Part shown: in pieces, positions 1 through 10,349 of the stretch
How the letters are laid out: each line of letters starts with the position of its first letter
Numbering within the stretch: the first letter of the stretch is position 1
From: Axinella damicornis
Lineage: Eukaryota > Porifera > Demospongiae > Axinellida > Axinellidae
DNA: 64,000 nucleotides
Reading direction: 5' to 3'
Assembly (NCBI GenBank): GCA_963931865.1
Contig: OZ007516.1
Span: 9,796,464 to 9,860,463 of the forward strand
Position numbers and translations under genes: made by a program
Notes under the pieces: generated by a model
What the model was told of the DNA's origin: nothing
What the model saw: only the letters and a program-made list of their open reading frames with translations
Database searches by the model: none

Positions 1-168
1 GCATGGATGCACACATGAAGTGCGGGATTATCAGCATGGATGCACACATGAAGTGCGGGATTATCAGCATGGATGCACACATGAAGTGCGGGATTATCAG
101 CATGGATGCATGCACACATGAAGTGTGGGATTATCAGCATGGATGCACACATGAAGTGCGGGATTTGT
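1..168. repeat. Minisatellite, about 33-bp unit, five copies
   Basis: A unit of about 33 bp beginning GCATGGATGCACACATGAAG is repeated head to tail about five times; one copy carries an extra GCAT and one an A for C. It runs off the left edge of the window, so the true length is unknown. The reading frame stays open across it, but the peptide is only the repeat translated and is not a gene. Confidence 0.9.
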
Positions 169-169
169 G

Positions 170-520
170 TACGCATTCCTTAGCCAGAGTTTCCTTCAAA
201 GAAGGGTGTCAGTGTTCTCCCTCCCAGTTTCCTTGTCACTGGAATGCATGCCAAGGCAGGGTTTCCCCCAAAGCTGACAGGAAATGGGGAAAAAGCCAAA
301 AATATGCCCACCTCAAGAGCAACATAAATTAATAACCTGTTTCTCGGACTTCCCTTTCTTGTAGCAGTTCTAGAGCTAGCTAGAGCTAGTGCCTTCTGTC
401 TGGAAGAGAGGGAGGTTTTACCTCAGTTTGGCATCACATGCCTGTCCAAATGACATCATTATTGAATGATTATAGAACCCATGTGTAACTGGGAGCAGAA
501 TAATTACATACCCTCACATG
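170..520. other. No gene seen
   Basis: Unique-looking AT-rich DNA between the minisatellite and the (CA)n tract. I see no splice-bounded open segment, RNA gene or transposon end here. Confidence 0.5.
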
Positions 521-522
521 CA

Positions 523-717
<195 letters not shown>

Positions 718-1370
718 CTATCCACCCACACCTTCCCACCCATTCACCCACCCACACTCAGGATCTTGTGAACCACTACCAGTGCGATGCTGATGGTCTT
801 GCCCAGAGGCTCACTATACCCTGCCCAGAGACTCACTATACCCTCCCCACGAATCAACCAACCGATGACGGTTGACCTGTCATACATGTAAGCTACAGTG
901 TGATACATTCACAACTTGCACTCGCTATTGCTTCTATATACTTTGATTCTTGCTTGTACAATACCCAAATTGCACTCAAATCATTCACACTAGCTACACA
1001 CATGCACGTGCATCGTTCCCCCCACGCATACACACATACGCACTACATACACAGTTAGACACACCGCACACATAGTTGGGCACACAGCACACACGCACAC
1101 ATGCACCCCTCTGAGTAGTTGAGTCTTAGACTCCTAGTGGAGAATGGTCTGTTACGTCCAAGGAGGCCCACACAGCCTTTGTGCTGTGGGGTCATGATGC
1201 CTGTCTGCTAGTTGTACGCACATGCACACGCACACACGTGCCCCGGATTGGTTGAGTCTTAGACTCCTAGTGGTACAGCTGTGGGGTCATGATGTCTGTC
1301 TGCTAGTGTAGTTTACTGTATAACCAAAGCTGAAAGGTATTAGGTAGCTGAAAACCTTCCAAGGCAGGTA
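718..1370. repeat. CA-rich flank with a small local duplication
   Basis: Low-complexity CA-rich DNA follows the microsatellite. A block containing GTTGAGTCTTAGACTCCTAG and GTGGGGTCATGATG occurs near 1118-1212 and again in shortened form near 1250-1312, so a local duplication of roughly 60-95 bp is likely. A shorter doublet around CTCACTATACCCT lies near 800-845. No gene is recognised. Confidence 0.5.
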
Positions 1371-1925
1371 CCGTAGTGTCCCGTTAATACACCCCCCTAT
1401 TTCGTACACTACATCCAGCCCAAAGAGGACTGGGGGCGTATTTTAGAGTACGCAATTAGTCCCGATTATACGCCCCCTCAAAAAGTTTTGCTACGTTTAT
1501 GACACTGCCAAGGTTCATGTTCACAGTTACAAAAGTACAAACTATCGCCAGTACTGTTCGTGGTCATCATGCGTGGTCTCCCTGCATCGGCGAGAAGAGC
1601 TGCACTTCAACTTGAGGGCCATAACATTCACGACGACTTCGCTAGCGTGCTGTAGCCATCCTCAAGAACAGCAATACTGTCGGTCATGTACCTTGGGACA
1701 TTCCTGGTATTTCCTGCGGAAGAGTGGCAGCGAGATGACTTGTACCGTCGGCGTCAACGGTGACTCTGAGAGACAATCTGCAAAGTTTGCTCACATGTAG
1801 GTTAGATACAGAAGACGCTCACCAGGGGAGGCTTATAACGAGTCAAACTACCCTTTGCAGGAACTTGGGTGAAAAAGAGGGGGAGGGCGTATTTTCGAAG
1901 GGAGCGTATTAGCGGGACACTACGG
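1371..1925. mobile_element. Mariner-like MITE, 555 bp
   Basis: The left end CCGTAGTGTCCCGTTAATAC and the right end are reverse complements with one mismatch over about 20 bp. The element is flanked on both sides by TA, the duplication made by Tc1/mariner transposases. Subterminal DNA is rich in GGGGGCGTATT-like motifs. No transposase is encoded, so it would depend on an enzyme in trans. A related element with similar ends (CCGTAGTCTCTCG) lies at 42937-43635. Confidence 0.75.
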
Positions 1926-2299
1926 TACATTATCTGCCTGAGACCATACTATATTGCTCAGGTGCAGCCTCCTCATTTGGGAATAGAGTTCTTGGGGACT
2001 GTTCTTGGCTGGGGGCCACTGATTCTCAGTTTTGGGATGTGGAAATTGCATCATCTAGCCATGTGACAGCGCATCACTACTGCGTGATTCCCCTGCACAT
2101 CACTACTGCCGCCTGCATGATTCCCCTGCAGGGATGATTGAGTGATCAACGCTGCAGTTCCAGAAGAAGCTGGGCCAGGGCAACTTTGTTGAGGTCTGGT
2201 CTGGAGTCTGGACTCTGGAATGACTGTCGCCATCAAGACACTCAACCAGGTATGGTCTTTTCATTCGGTGCTGAGATCAAGTGCTGGTACTGCAACAAT

Positions 2300-2384
2300 T
2301 AGCCTTGTTCCCAGGCTCCTCCCTGGCTTTTCATCGCATACTGTATGCGACAAAAAGCTGGGGAGGAGCCTGGGAACAAAGCTA
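2300..2384. mobile_element. Hairpin MITE of the TAGCCTCG family
   Basis: The termini TAGCCTTGTTCCCAGGC and its near inverse meet around a CATACTGTATGCG centre, giving an 85-bp fold-back. It lies inside the first intron of the kinase pseudogene. The flanks do not show a clear 9-bp duplication, unlike other copies in this window. Confidence 0.75.
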
Positions 2385-2814
2385 GCAATGTTCACATTCA
2401 GGAAGTGCATCACCGGAGTTTGTTGTTAATTCAATCATGCCAATCACACAGGGGGGACCTGCCCCCACCCCATTAAATTTGGCACTGCCTAACCGAGGTA
2501 CTGCCCTCCCAAATACACAGTGGGTGAATCCCACAAATGTGAAAATTAAACTTTGTTCTATAGCCGGTATATCCGTTAGCTGAGAGGTCTCCATTACTAG
2601 AGCATTAATTGTATTCTGGTTATAGTGAGTACATACAGCATGTACAGGTATGCTAGCAATCAGTGTGTCCTGGCAGATTTTGCCATCAAGCATGATCGAG
2701 GCAATCTGTTCTTGAACACCGAGGTACTGTTCATACAATCTCCCCTCTCCTTCTCGTCACTCTCCCCTCCCAACATTTCTCTTTCCTTCCAGTCCTACTT
2801 CACCCCCCTCCCCT

Positions 2815-2837
2815 CCCCCCCCCCCCCCCCCCCCCCC
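2815..2837. repeat. Poly-C tract before a splice acceptor
   Basis: A homopolymer of about 23 C lies about 40 bp upstream of the AG at 2879 that begins a kinase exon. The whole 2740-2880 stretch is C/T-rich and would serve as the pyrimidine tract of that intron. Confidence 0.85.
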
Positions 2838-3299
2838 TTCTATCCTCTTTCTCATCTTCCCCTCTGTGTTCCTCCCCAGGCACAATGGAGGTAAAGGATA
2901 TCATCTCAGAGGCACAAGTGATGACGAAAATCCACCATCCAAACTTGCTGCAGCTGTATGCTGTGTGTACGCTGGAGGAACCCATCTACATAGTTACAGA
3001 GCTGATGAAGCATGGCAGTCTCCTGGAATACCTCAGACACAGTGAAGGCCGCATATCACTTTGCACCAAACGATTGACATGATTGTGCAGGTTGCAGCAG
3101 GTAAGGGACAGAGCTTCAGAGTTTTATTTTTAGATTTGATTTGTTTTTCAATGAAAATTTATTGGACCACAAGCTGCATATTCATCAGCTATTATGATTG
3201 TGTGAAGCGAGCCCTTACTTTCTGTGCATTTCAGGAATGGCATAATTATCTAGAAGAGCATTCTTCATCGTGATCTGGCAGCCAGGAATGTTCTGATAG

Positions 3300-3491
<192 letters not shown>

Positions 3492-3861
3492 TAACGTGAG
3501 GTGCGATGCCATACCCTAGCATATGAACAACCATCAGGTCTTAGAGGCGGTGGAGAGGGGTTACCCCATGCTGGCCCCCAAAGGTTGCCCAGACCCCCTA
3601 CGTACAACATCATGTTAGTAGCAGTGTGAAACTGCAAGTGTATACTCATGCCAATTGCCTGATGTGTCGTAAACCCATGCTTATGGTTTTCACCCCAGCC
3701 AAATGTATGACCAGTGTGGACAGAAGTCTGTGTGAAATTGACTCAACTAGTAGTTGCGGACTTCATGGTGGGTGCACAGGTTAGGGATCTGGGGGGAACA
3801 ACCTATACATGTACGCATATGTATGTATATTACTTCGGACCATAGGAGAATTAATCATTGG

Positions 3862-4117
3862 TGTAGTATCGTGATAATTAGTGGCTAATTTACACTGCTA
3901 CTTTGATTCATGCCCTGGCCCCACATGCTTTGTTCTGTCCTCTTTTGTGCTTTGTTATACTGTGAATGTGTCCGTATCTTTGTGTCCAGCCTTTTGTCTT
4001 AGTTGCTATATATTGTAAGGTGCATGTACTGTGAATCAGAGTTTGCTCGGACTTCAATATTCACTTCATACTACATCGCGGCAAGCACGACCCACTCTCT
4101 CGGCCCAAGATATTACA
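3862..4117 (+). repeat. 5' LTR of the 3.9-kb element
   Basis: It begins TGTAGTATCGTG and ends GATATTACA, so it has the usual TG...CA ends. It matches the 3' LTR at 5874-6124 closely, differing by small indels such as a GCTTTGTTATAC stretch found only here. The divergence shows that the insertion is not very recent. Confidence 0.9.
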
Positions 4118-4130
4118 ACTGGCGACGAAG

Positions 4131-5260
4131 ATGGCACGACCTACTTTCGGTACCTTGCAGGAATTCACACCTGGTTCAGAGTCAGTCATGGCCTACCTGG
4201 AGAGGGTCAATGTCTTCTTTAAAGCGAACGACATTGCAGCAGGCAAGCGTGTGCCCGTCCTCCTGAGTGTTGTTGGTGCCAAGACTTACGCACTGTTGCG
4301 CAGTTTAACTTCACCAACATTGCCGCAAGAGAAGTCTTTCGATGAGCTAGCAGCAGTTCTCACCTCCCACTTCCAACCTAAACCGTTGCTCATCGCGGAA
4401 AGGTTCCACTTCCACCGCAGAGATCAATCCATGGGGGCAAGTGGAAAAGGCGGATACGGTCGGACGCGGACACGGACTCGGACACGGACGCGGACGCGGA
4501 CACGGACACGGAAACGAACCAAAACTCATTTTTCAGCCCTTTGCAGTGTAGGACAGAAGCTTAGCATGGTTATTCATTCGCTAAAGTTGCTTGCTTAGCC
4601 TATTGAACCGCCTTTCATGTCTTTCCTCGAGTCAGCAGAGGTCAAAGGCCACGTGCATAAGCTTATTTAATAAGCTTCAATGAAAAGACTAGAAGAGCAT
4701 TTATTTATTGCAGAAACCAAACTCAGGCCTTTTGACAAAGCATAGGAAGCAGAAATAACCATCTATGATGATGGCTGATCGAAGCTCGAACTTTCATTGT
4801 TGAAGCTTAAATATGCACGTGGCCTTTGACCTCTGCTGACTCGAGGAAAGACATGAAAGGCGGTTCAATAGGCTAAGCAAGCAACTTTAACGAATGAATA
4901 ACCATGTTTAGCTTCTGTCCTACACTGCAAAGGGCTGAAAAATGAGTTTTGGGCTGAAAGATGAGTTTTGGTTCGTGTCCGTGTCCGCGTCCGTGTCCGC
5001 GTCCGACCGTATCCGCGTTTTCCACTTGCCCAATCCAAGGAGGAGTCTATCGCTGAGTACGTTGCAGAGCTTAGGCGACTTACGACTAATTGCGAATTCG
5101 GAGACTACCTCGGCAAAGCACTCCAGGATCGGTTGGTGTGCGGAATGAGAAGTATAGTAGTGTCCAGAAGCGCCTACTTTCTGAGGCCGACCTCACCTTC
5201 AAGCGAGCGCTGGAAATAGCCCAGGCCATGGCATGGAGGCGGCAGAGTCCAATGTCAAAT
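4131..5260 (+). pseudogene. gag-like frame split by an insertion
   Basis: The frame opens with MARPTFGTLQEF at 4131, soon after the LTR, and reads as a retrotransposon capsid region (for example LLSVVGAKTYALLRSL) up to about 4434. It resumes after the inserted element at about 5041 with ESIAEYVAELRRL and then loses frame near 5150. The Arg-Thr-rich stretch between them belongs to the inserted element, not to gag. Gag would form the particle that packages element RNA; this copy cannot make an intact one. Confidence 0.8.
4435..5031. mobile_element. Mutator-type MITE inserted in gag, 597 bp
   Basis: The ends GGGCAAGTGGAAAA and TTTTCCACTTGCCC start inverted repeats of about 200 bp that are about 95% alike. 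The element is flanked by AATCCATGG and AATCCAAGG, a 9-bp target duplication with one change. Long terminal repeats plus a 9-bp duplication are typical of Mutator-like elements. Each arm contains a CGGACA/CGGACG hexanucleotide run (4460-4515 and its complement at 4977-5010). There is no coding capacity. The event is younger than the host LTR element. Confidence 0.85.
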
Positions 5261-5339
5261 CCTTGAAGGGTACAGAGGAATCAATAAAGAAACTCTCCAT
5301 CAATTCACGGAAGGGAGAGAGGAGTCGATTGTCTCAGCG

Positions 5340-5400
5340 CGAGGCATGTTTCCGTTGTGGTCGGACGAACCATGAGTAGATTTGCGGAGGCAACGTGCGA
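5340..5400 (+). pseudogene. Decayed gag zinc knuckle
   Basis: A short stretch reads CFRCGRTNHE, then a stop, then a cysteine. This resembles the CCHC nucleic-acid-binding knuckle of gag but with an in-frame TAG and spacing one residue short. Confidence 0.55.
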
Positions 5401-5578
5401 CTGTTGTGATATTGCCCCAGTTTGCAACCAGAGAACAGAGTCAAGGGGAATTTCAACCCCAAATCGCGCAACATGCAACTATACTCGACAAGTGGAAGAG
5501 TCGATTGGGAGTTCTACCGCAGACACCGAGGAGCTCGCATTATTTTCCATAAGGGACGAATGTTGAAAACCTATTTCA

Positions 5579-5873
5579 GTGGAGCTGACAGTGAATGACA
5601 AGCAGCTCACCATGGAGGTCGATACGGGAGCCGCCATGACGATAATTTCTGCTGTGACCAAGAACTGTATCTTTCCTAACACTGACCTCCGGGGTCCTCT
5701 CATCACCCGATTGCGAACTTACACAGGGAATTATGTGAATGTGTTGGGCGCAGTTCCAGTTCAAGTACGATACCGCAACAAGAGTGAAGACTTGATGCTA
5801 CACATTGTGGCTGATGATGGGCCTAGAAGGGACTGGTTTTTTCTTTTGCCTTCATGTTTTAGTGTGGGAGGAG
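5579..5873 (+). pseudogene. Retroviral-type aspartic protease fragment
   Basis: The frame contains VDTGAAMTIIS with the catalytic DTGA at 5621-5632, then a spaced VLGAVPVQVRY strand region. It runs directly into the 3' LTR with no reverse transcriptase downstream. In Ty3/gypsy elements this enzyme cuts the Gag-Pol precursor. The junction after RRDWF, where an autonomous element would continue into RT, marks the internal deletion point. Confidence 0.8.
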
Positions 5874-6124
5874 TGTAGTATCGTGATAATTAGTGGCTAA
5901 TTTACACTGCTACTTTGATTCTGCCCTGGCCCCACATGCTTTGTTCTGTCCTCTTTTGTACTGTGAATGTGTCCGTATCTTTGTGTCCAGCCTTTTGTCT
6001 TAGTTGCTATATATTGTAAGGTGCATGTATTGTGAATCAGAGTTTGCTCGGACTTCAATAATATTATTCACTTCATACTACATCGCGGCAAGCACGACCC
6101 ACTCCCTCGGCCCAAGATATTACA
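5874..6124 (+). repeat. 3' LTR of the 3.9-kb element
   Basis: A second copy of the TGTAGTATCGTG...GATATTACA repeat. It is preceded by the purine-rich GTGTGGGAGGAG (about 5862-5873), which is the likely plus-strand priming tract. Confidence 0.9.
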
Positions 6125-6640
6125 ATCGGTCCGCACTCCTGGTATCAACGCATTAATTTTATATTAAATTTTGATTGCTAGGTAGTCTTCACATTTGCCA
6201 CCATTGCTAGTGAATTGGAATGAACTGTAATACTTAATAAGCTTGCGCTGCAGTGAGTCACAACCAGGGTTGCATGCAATAGCTACCAGGAGTGCAATTA
6301 TTCCCTTGAAACAAGAAACCTATTATTATTTTCTCCCAAAAATTTGAAGGAATTTAGTAATGGCCTGTCCTACTCTACCTCTCAAAAACACAAGGAACCC
6401 ATAGAAATGCTATTATCCACCCTCAGTCACCCATCATTAAAATTAATGTAGCATTAAATTTTGTTAGTGGAATGGGACTGAGGATGGGTAGTAGCATTCC
6501 TTGTTTCTTTGCTTTCTCAAGAGGTGGAGTAGGACAGGCTACCAGGAGTGTAACTTTTACATTCTTTACGTTGCTAGCATCATACATAATATATAGTGTC
6601 ATGCCCAGGTTCAAAACCCCCAATCCTAGTAGACAGACAT
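6125..6640. other. No gene seen
   Basis: AT-rich DNA between the LTR element and the methyltransferase-like pseudogene. A direct repeat resembling ACCAGGAGTGnAA occurs at about 6287 and 6541, but no element boundaries are evident. Confidence 0.4.
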
Positions 6641-6648
6641 TAATGAAT

Positions 6649-7737
6649 TCATTTGCTGCAGCTCGGTGTGGTCTTGTGGAGTGGCTGGCCGCTGGAGAGA
6701 CCATCCTGTGTGCAGAGGGCTCCCTGCTTGCACTGGCTCGCATGGGATACATTGCCCACGGGGTGTGGGTGCCAGAGTTCATCCTGGAACAGCCAGAGTT
6801 GTTGAGGAATGTTCACTATGAGTTCATCCATGCCGGTACTGATGTCACAAAAGCATTTGAGGTATATTATTGTATAACCTACACACATCCATCATGTTAT
6901 AATATTATTTATACAAGTTAATTGCCACTCTATACTTGTACTACTGTTATTCCATACTAATAACTTTTGCTCCCTGCTCTATAGGATTCCACTCATTAGG
7001 AGAAAATGAAGCAGATTGGTCGAGAGGCGGAGATCGAGATGATAAATTGCATTGCCATCAGGATTGCAAGAGAGGTGGCACTAGACACTGGTACGATCTT
7101 TGCTGTAGGGGTCAGTCAGACAACATAATATTTGTGCATGGGGACAAAGGTGCAGCAAAAAAGGTTCATGAAATGTATGAAGAGCAGGTTTACTGGGCAA
7201 AAGAGGAGCTGAATACATCATTGCCGAGACCCTGTCCTACTTGGGCGAGGCTATGATAGCACTTGAGGTGATCAAATCCTTTGACTTGCTAGCAGTGATT
7301 ACTTTTGCAGTCACCCCTTCTGCTCAGAACAGCTGCCACTAAACTCTTGATGATATTGCCATAGCAACAGCCTGTCGCAGGCTGGCCGACAGTGGGTCCC
7401 TGGTTGTGGGCCAGAGATGACCCTTGAGGTGGTGGAGATCATCAAAGAGGTTCCACCAGAGAAGGTGTGTGCACTACCTCTAGCATATCACACAACAAAA
7501 ACAGAACCGGTTGTCTTTGATCTCACTGACAAGTGCTGTGCTGATAACAACCCAGTCTACCCACATGGTGTGGATGCCTTCTATTTCAGTGAGGTGAAGA
7601 TTGCGAAATTCACAAAGCAGTGCGTGGAGTTGGGTCTGCAGTACATTGGCATAATTATGTTGTGGGAACACAGGCAACTACACCAGAGGGATGGCGGAGA
7701 CCCTTGGCAGGAAGCCTCCCGCTAAGCAGGTATATAG
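6649..7737 (+). pseudogene. Betaine-homocysteine S-methyltransferase-like pseudogene
   Basis: The first exon reads GLVEWLAAGETILCAEGSL (about 6671-6727), then HGVWVPEFILEQPELL and a GTDVTKAFE stretch that ends at an exon boundary near 6860. This follows the N-terminal half of the homocysteine methyltransferase barrel. Later pieces are EYIIAETLSYLGEA (about 7210), LPLAYHTT (about 7478), NNPVYPHGVDAF (about 7549-7584), ELGLQYIG (about 7627-7650) and the zinc-site CCGNTGNYTR. The family uses three cysteines to hold zinc, in a GVNC-like site and a GGCC site. Here the GVNC segment is deleted at about 7410 and the CCG site is out of frame with YIG. There is a stop at about 7343 and several further frameshifts. 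The enzyme would remake methionine from homocysteine using betaine; this copy cannot. Confidence 0.85.
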
Positions 7738-7739
7738 CC

Positions 7740-9287
7740 AGCTATACTTGTCACAGGATGATCTTTTACCATCCCCCCTTTCAACCCACATCCCCCCACT
7801 CCATACACCCACATGCACACAGGTACCACTGAAAGGATGGCAGAGGGAATGTATTGATACAAGTAGGATGGACTGACAGGGATAGATGTAGTAATTGTGG
7901 AGAGTGCAACAATCATAACAAACCAGTTTCTTTTGTACTTACATAGTATAAACTGTTGACAGTGCTGCAATCGTAGCTAACTCCTTTAAAATTTCAGCTG
8001 TGCATTTTTATTGTACCATGCAAAGGCTGGCCTGGACTGCATGACGGCAGTAACTGCATGCTAAGCAGGCAACAAGACAAGTAAATTCTTGTGTACCAGT
8101 GAGATCCAAGCTTGCAATATCCATCTTATTGATATCAGATCGTTCCTTGTGACCACTGTCAGTTGCTGCATATCATAATCCCTGGACTGCATCCTTTTCG
8201 GGCCTCTAATACATTAACTTTCGTGTGAACAGGGCGGGCACCTGATACATACATCCATATCCATCATTATCAAAACAGCACCTCGCTAAGCAAGCTACAC
8301 TACTACGACCCTAAGACTGCCTCAAAACATTCTCAAATAAATAAAAATTTACAGGTGCTTTGCTTTCACTCACGGTATTGGTACACACCATAATTACACT
8401 GAATAACATCCATACAGGATGTTACACCCACTTAATTTCCCTAGGTAGTTGGCATCCTGAACCGTAAGGAGTAATTTACTAGCTGAACTTGGAGCGCAGT
8501 TTACACAGTACCTGCACTGCATGGCCTATATAATATTATATATGCAGATGATACTGTGTCTCTGTTGTCTTGTGCCACAACTGGTCTTGGGATTGACATC
8601 TACTGCTCTCCACGAACTCTAGCTATCACTTTGCCCTGCTTTATTGCACAAAATAGAAAACCATACTCTTTTTTCAAGATTCCACTTCGCTCCAGTGGTT
8701 TGGTATTGGGTATGGTAGGGAATCAATATTCAATATCAAGCAGCACCATGCATGGCAGGAGCTACTCTGAAAAGATCTTGGTTCGTACTATACATTTTGT
8801 CAGGCCACTCCACTATGTGAGGGCTAGAGCTGCAGATAAGACTGAACGCTCTGACATGTAAGGAGACTGCATGCTCATCTGTATGCATAGTTAGGCATCA
8901 CTGTCCTTCGTGTTCCTGGGCTCCCATTCACAGAGTAGCTCTTCCCCGGCAGCTGCTTCCCATATGTCGCTGTAAATGTGGTAGGCACAACTCGATTGCT
9001 AACTCATCCTCCATTGGTGCAGTTACATGTGACAATAGTGTATAAATATTGTAATTTTTGACAGTAATGTTCAGCGAAAACTTCCCTCCATGAAATATTT
9101 GTGTGTCACTTTTAGCGGCTAGACCGTGATATTATTGCCACAGGAAATAATCCCAAGATGGTAATAATGGTCGACATAATATAGTTCTCACTACCGCCAT
9201 GTCTTGTGTTCTTCTGCAGGCAGCTGCATTCTGTCAAGATGAAACATGGCTCTGATTTTGTTTGGTGCAGTTGCAATAGTAGTTACA
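7740..9287. other. No recognisable gene
   Basis: A consensus donor (GTATAT) follows the methyltransferase fragment at 7731. The rest is AT-rich. A 101-codon open frame at 8556-8861 shows no recognisable domain and no coherent exon context, so I do not call it a gene. Confidence 0.4.
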
Positions 9288-9551
9288 ACAAGTAATAAAA
9301 AAATGTAGCAGGATGTAGGGATACCAGAACGGCAAAAAGTAAGGAAACAAGAGGGATGATCGAACATAACAGTGAAGTATACAACCACCCCTACAGAGAT
9401 CTTCTTCCATATATACATGTACAATGAAAAAAGATATGTAGGGGTGATTGTATACTTCACTGTTATGTTCGATCATCCCTCTTGTTTCCTTACTTTTGCC
9501 GTTCTGGTATCCCTACATCCTGCTACATTTTTAATGTTTTTTATTACTTGT
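9288..9551. repeat. 264-bp fold-back (hairpin) element
   Basis: ACAAGTAATAAAAAAATGTAGCAGG is answered by its complement ending at 9551, and the arms stay complementary almost to the centre near 9410-9430. Each arm is about 120 bp and nearly identical. No clear target duplication was found, so the transposon class is open. The open frames here run through both arms and are not genes. Confidence 0.85.
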
Positions 9552-9570
9552 TTATGCAATTTTTTTGGGC

Positions 9571-9714
9571 AGCAGGCGCATGTTAGAGCTGAAGTTTGCT
9601 GCAGAAGTCAGTGATCTCACAGGCACATGGGCAGTAGGTGTCATTGCCTTGGTAAATGGACAATATTACTCAGGTATTACACTTCCAGCATTGGCTGAAG
9701 AATCAGGCCCGGGC
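9571..9714 (+). other. Open segment after a possible splice acceptor
   Basis: After CAGCAG at about 9565-9576 an open stretch starting MLELKFAAEVSDL continues for about 48 codons to a TGA at 9742. Composition is protein-like, with a small hydrophobic run, but no family is recognised and the neighbouring exons are not evident. It could be a terminal exon or chance. Confidence 0.25.
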
Positions 9715-10219
9715 ATCTCAAGTCAACTGTTCCTAGATGGATGACAAAGCCACCGAGTTCTCCCTGTCTGAAGACCATATGCATGGCATAGGCAGTTTAT
9801 AGTAGGGACATTCATATGGGTGTTGAGAGTCGAGATAGGCATTCACCCTGCTCACAGAATACAGTATAGGTAGCACTATAGCTACATCATGCGTACAGGG
9901 ACTAACCTCAGAGTGCCTCGTTTGATTGAACACATCGCGTTCGGTCTAGTCTACGCATCTTCCCCACTGTTTCTAATTCAGCAATCTTGAGTAATAATTA
10001 CGTATTGTTGCTAAGTGATCGCTTAAGTGCGCATGCGTACAAACGTGAAAATGGCGTGACAAACGAAACCATAGTTATTGAGTGGGCAGCTGCAGCCGCC
10101 TGGTGAAGACTTGGAGGTAGCGAAAAAGCGATGGGACGTTGCACTGCTCGGTTAAAAATGCTGCTGTTTCGTGCGAAAACCATCGTGACAGATTGAGGCA
10201 ACGTTGAGCTAAGTTGTCT

Positions 10220-10256
10220 GAAGAAGAAGAAGAAGAAGAAGAAGAAAGAAAGAAAA
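10220..10256. repeat. (GAA)n microsatellite
   Basis: GAA repeated about ten times, then GAAAGAAAG. It lies in the GC-richer stretch 10000-10340 just upstream of the proposed first exon of the membrane-protein gene. Confidence 0.9.
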
Positions 10257-10259
10257 ACA

Positions 10260-10349
10260 ATTTGCCCGTTTTGCGAGTGCCTGGTGTGGTACTTTCGCGA
10301 CGGGTTTTCGCGACGCGAGGAGCCTTGTTGGTCATGAAAACACTCGAAG
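10260..10349 (+). promoter_or_regulatory. Possible 5' leader/promoter region
   Basis: GC-rich DNA with repeated TTTCGCGACG words sits immediately before the proposed first exon. This CpG-rich patch in an AT-rich window is what one might expect at a transcription start. No TATA box is seen, and the call is inference only. Confidence 0.25.

Larger units (their letters stand above)
3862..6124 (+). mobile_element. Non-autonomous Ty3/gypsy-type LTR element, gag-protease only
   Basis: Two direct LTRs of about 250 bp enclose a gag-like frame, a decayed zinc knuckle and an aspartic protease, then the polypurine tract and 3' LTR. There is no room for reverse transcriptase, RNase H or integrase. The element is flanked by ATTGG and ATCGG, a 5-bp target duplication with one change. 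TGGCGACGAAG, just downstream of the 5' LTR, is the likely primer-binding site. A 597-bp fold-back element is inserted in gag. The order and DTGA protease motif fit Ty3/gypsy; the exact clade is not decided. Confidence 0.88.

Noticed and set aside
4435..4598. Arg-Thr-rich tail that looks like an RS-type domain fused to gag
   Set aside because: It is the hexanucleotide run of the inserted fold-back element read in the gag frame; the native gag continues after the insertion.
8556..8861. 101-codon open frame
   Set aside because: No recognised motif, no supporting neighbouring exon, and length within chance for this window.
9191..9614. Similar proteins predicted on both strands near 9.2-9.6 kb
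   Set aside because: The similarity is the two arms of the 264-bp hairpin read in both directions.
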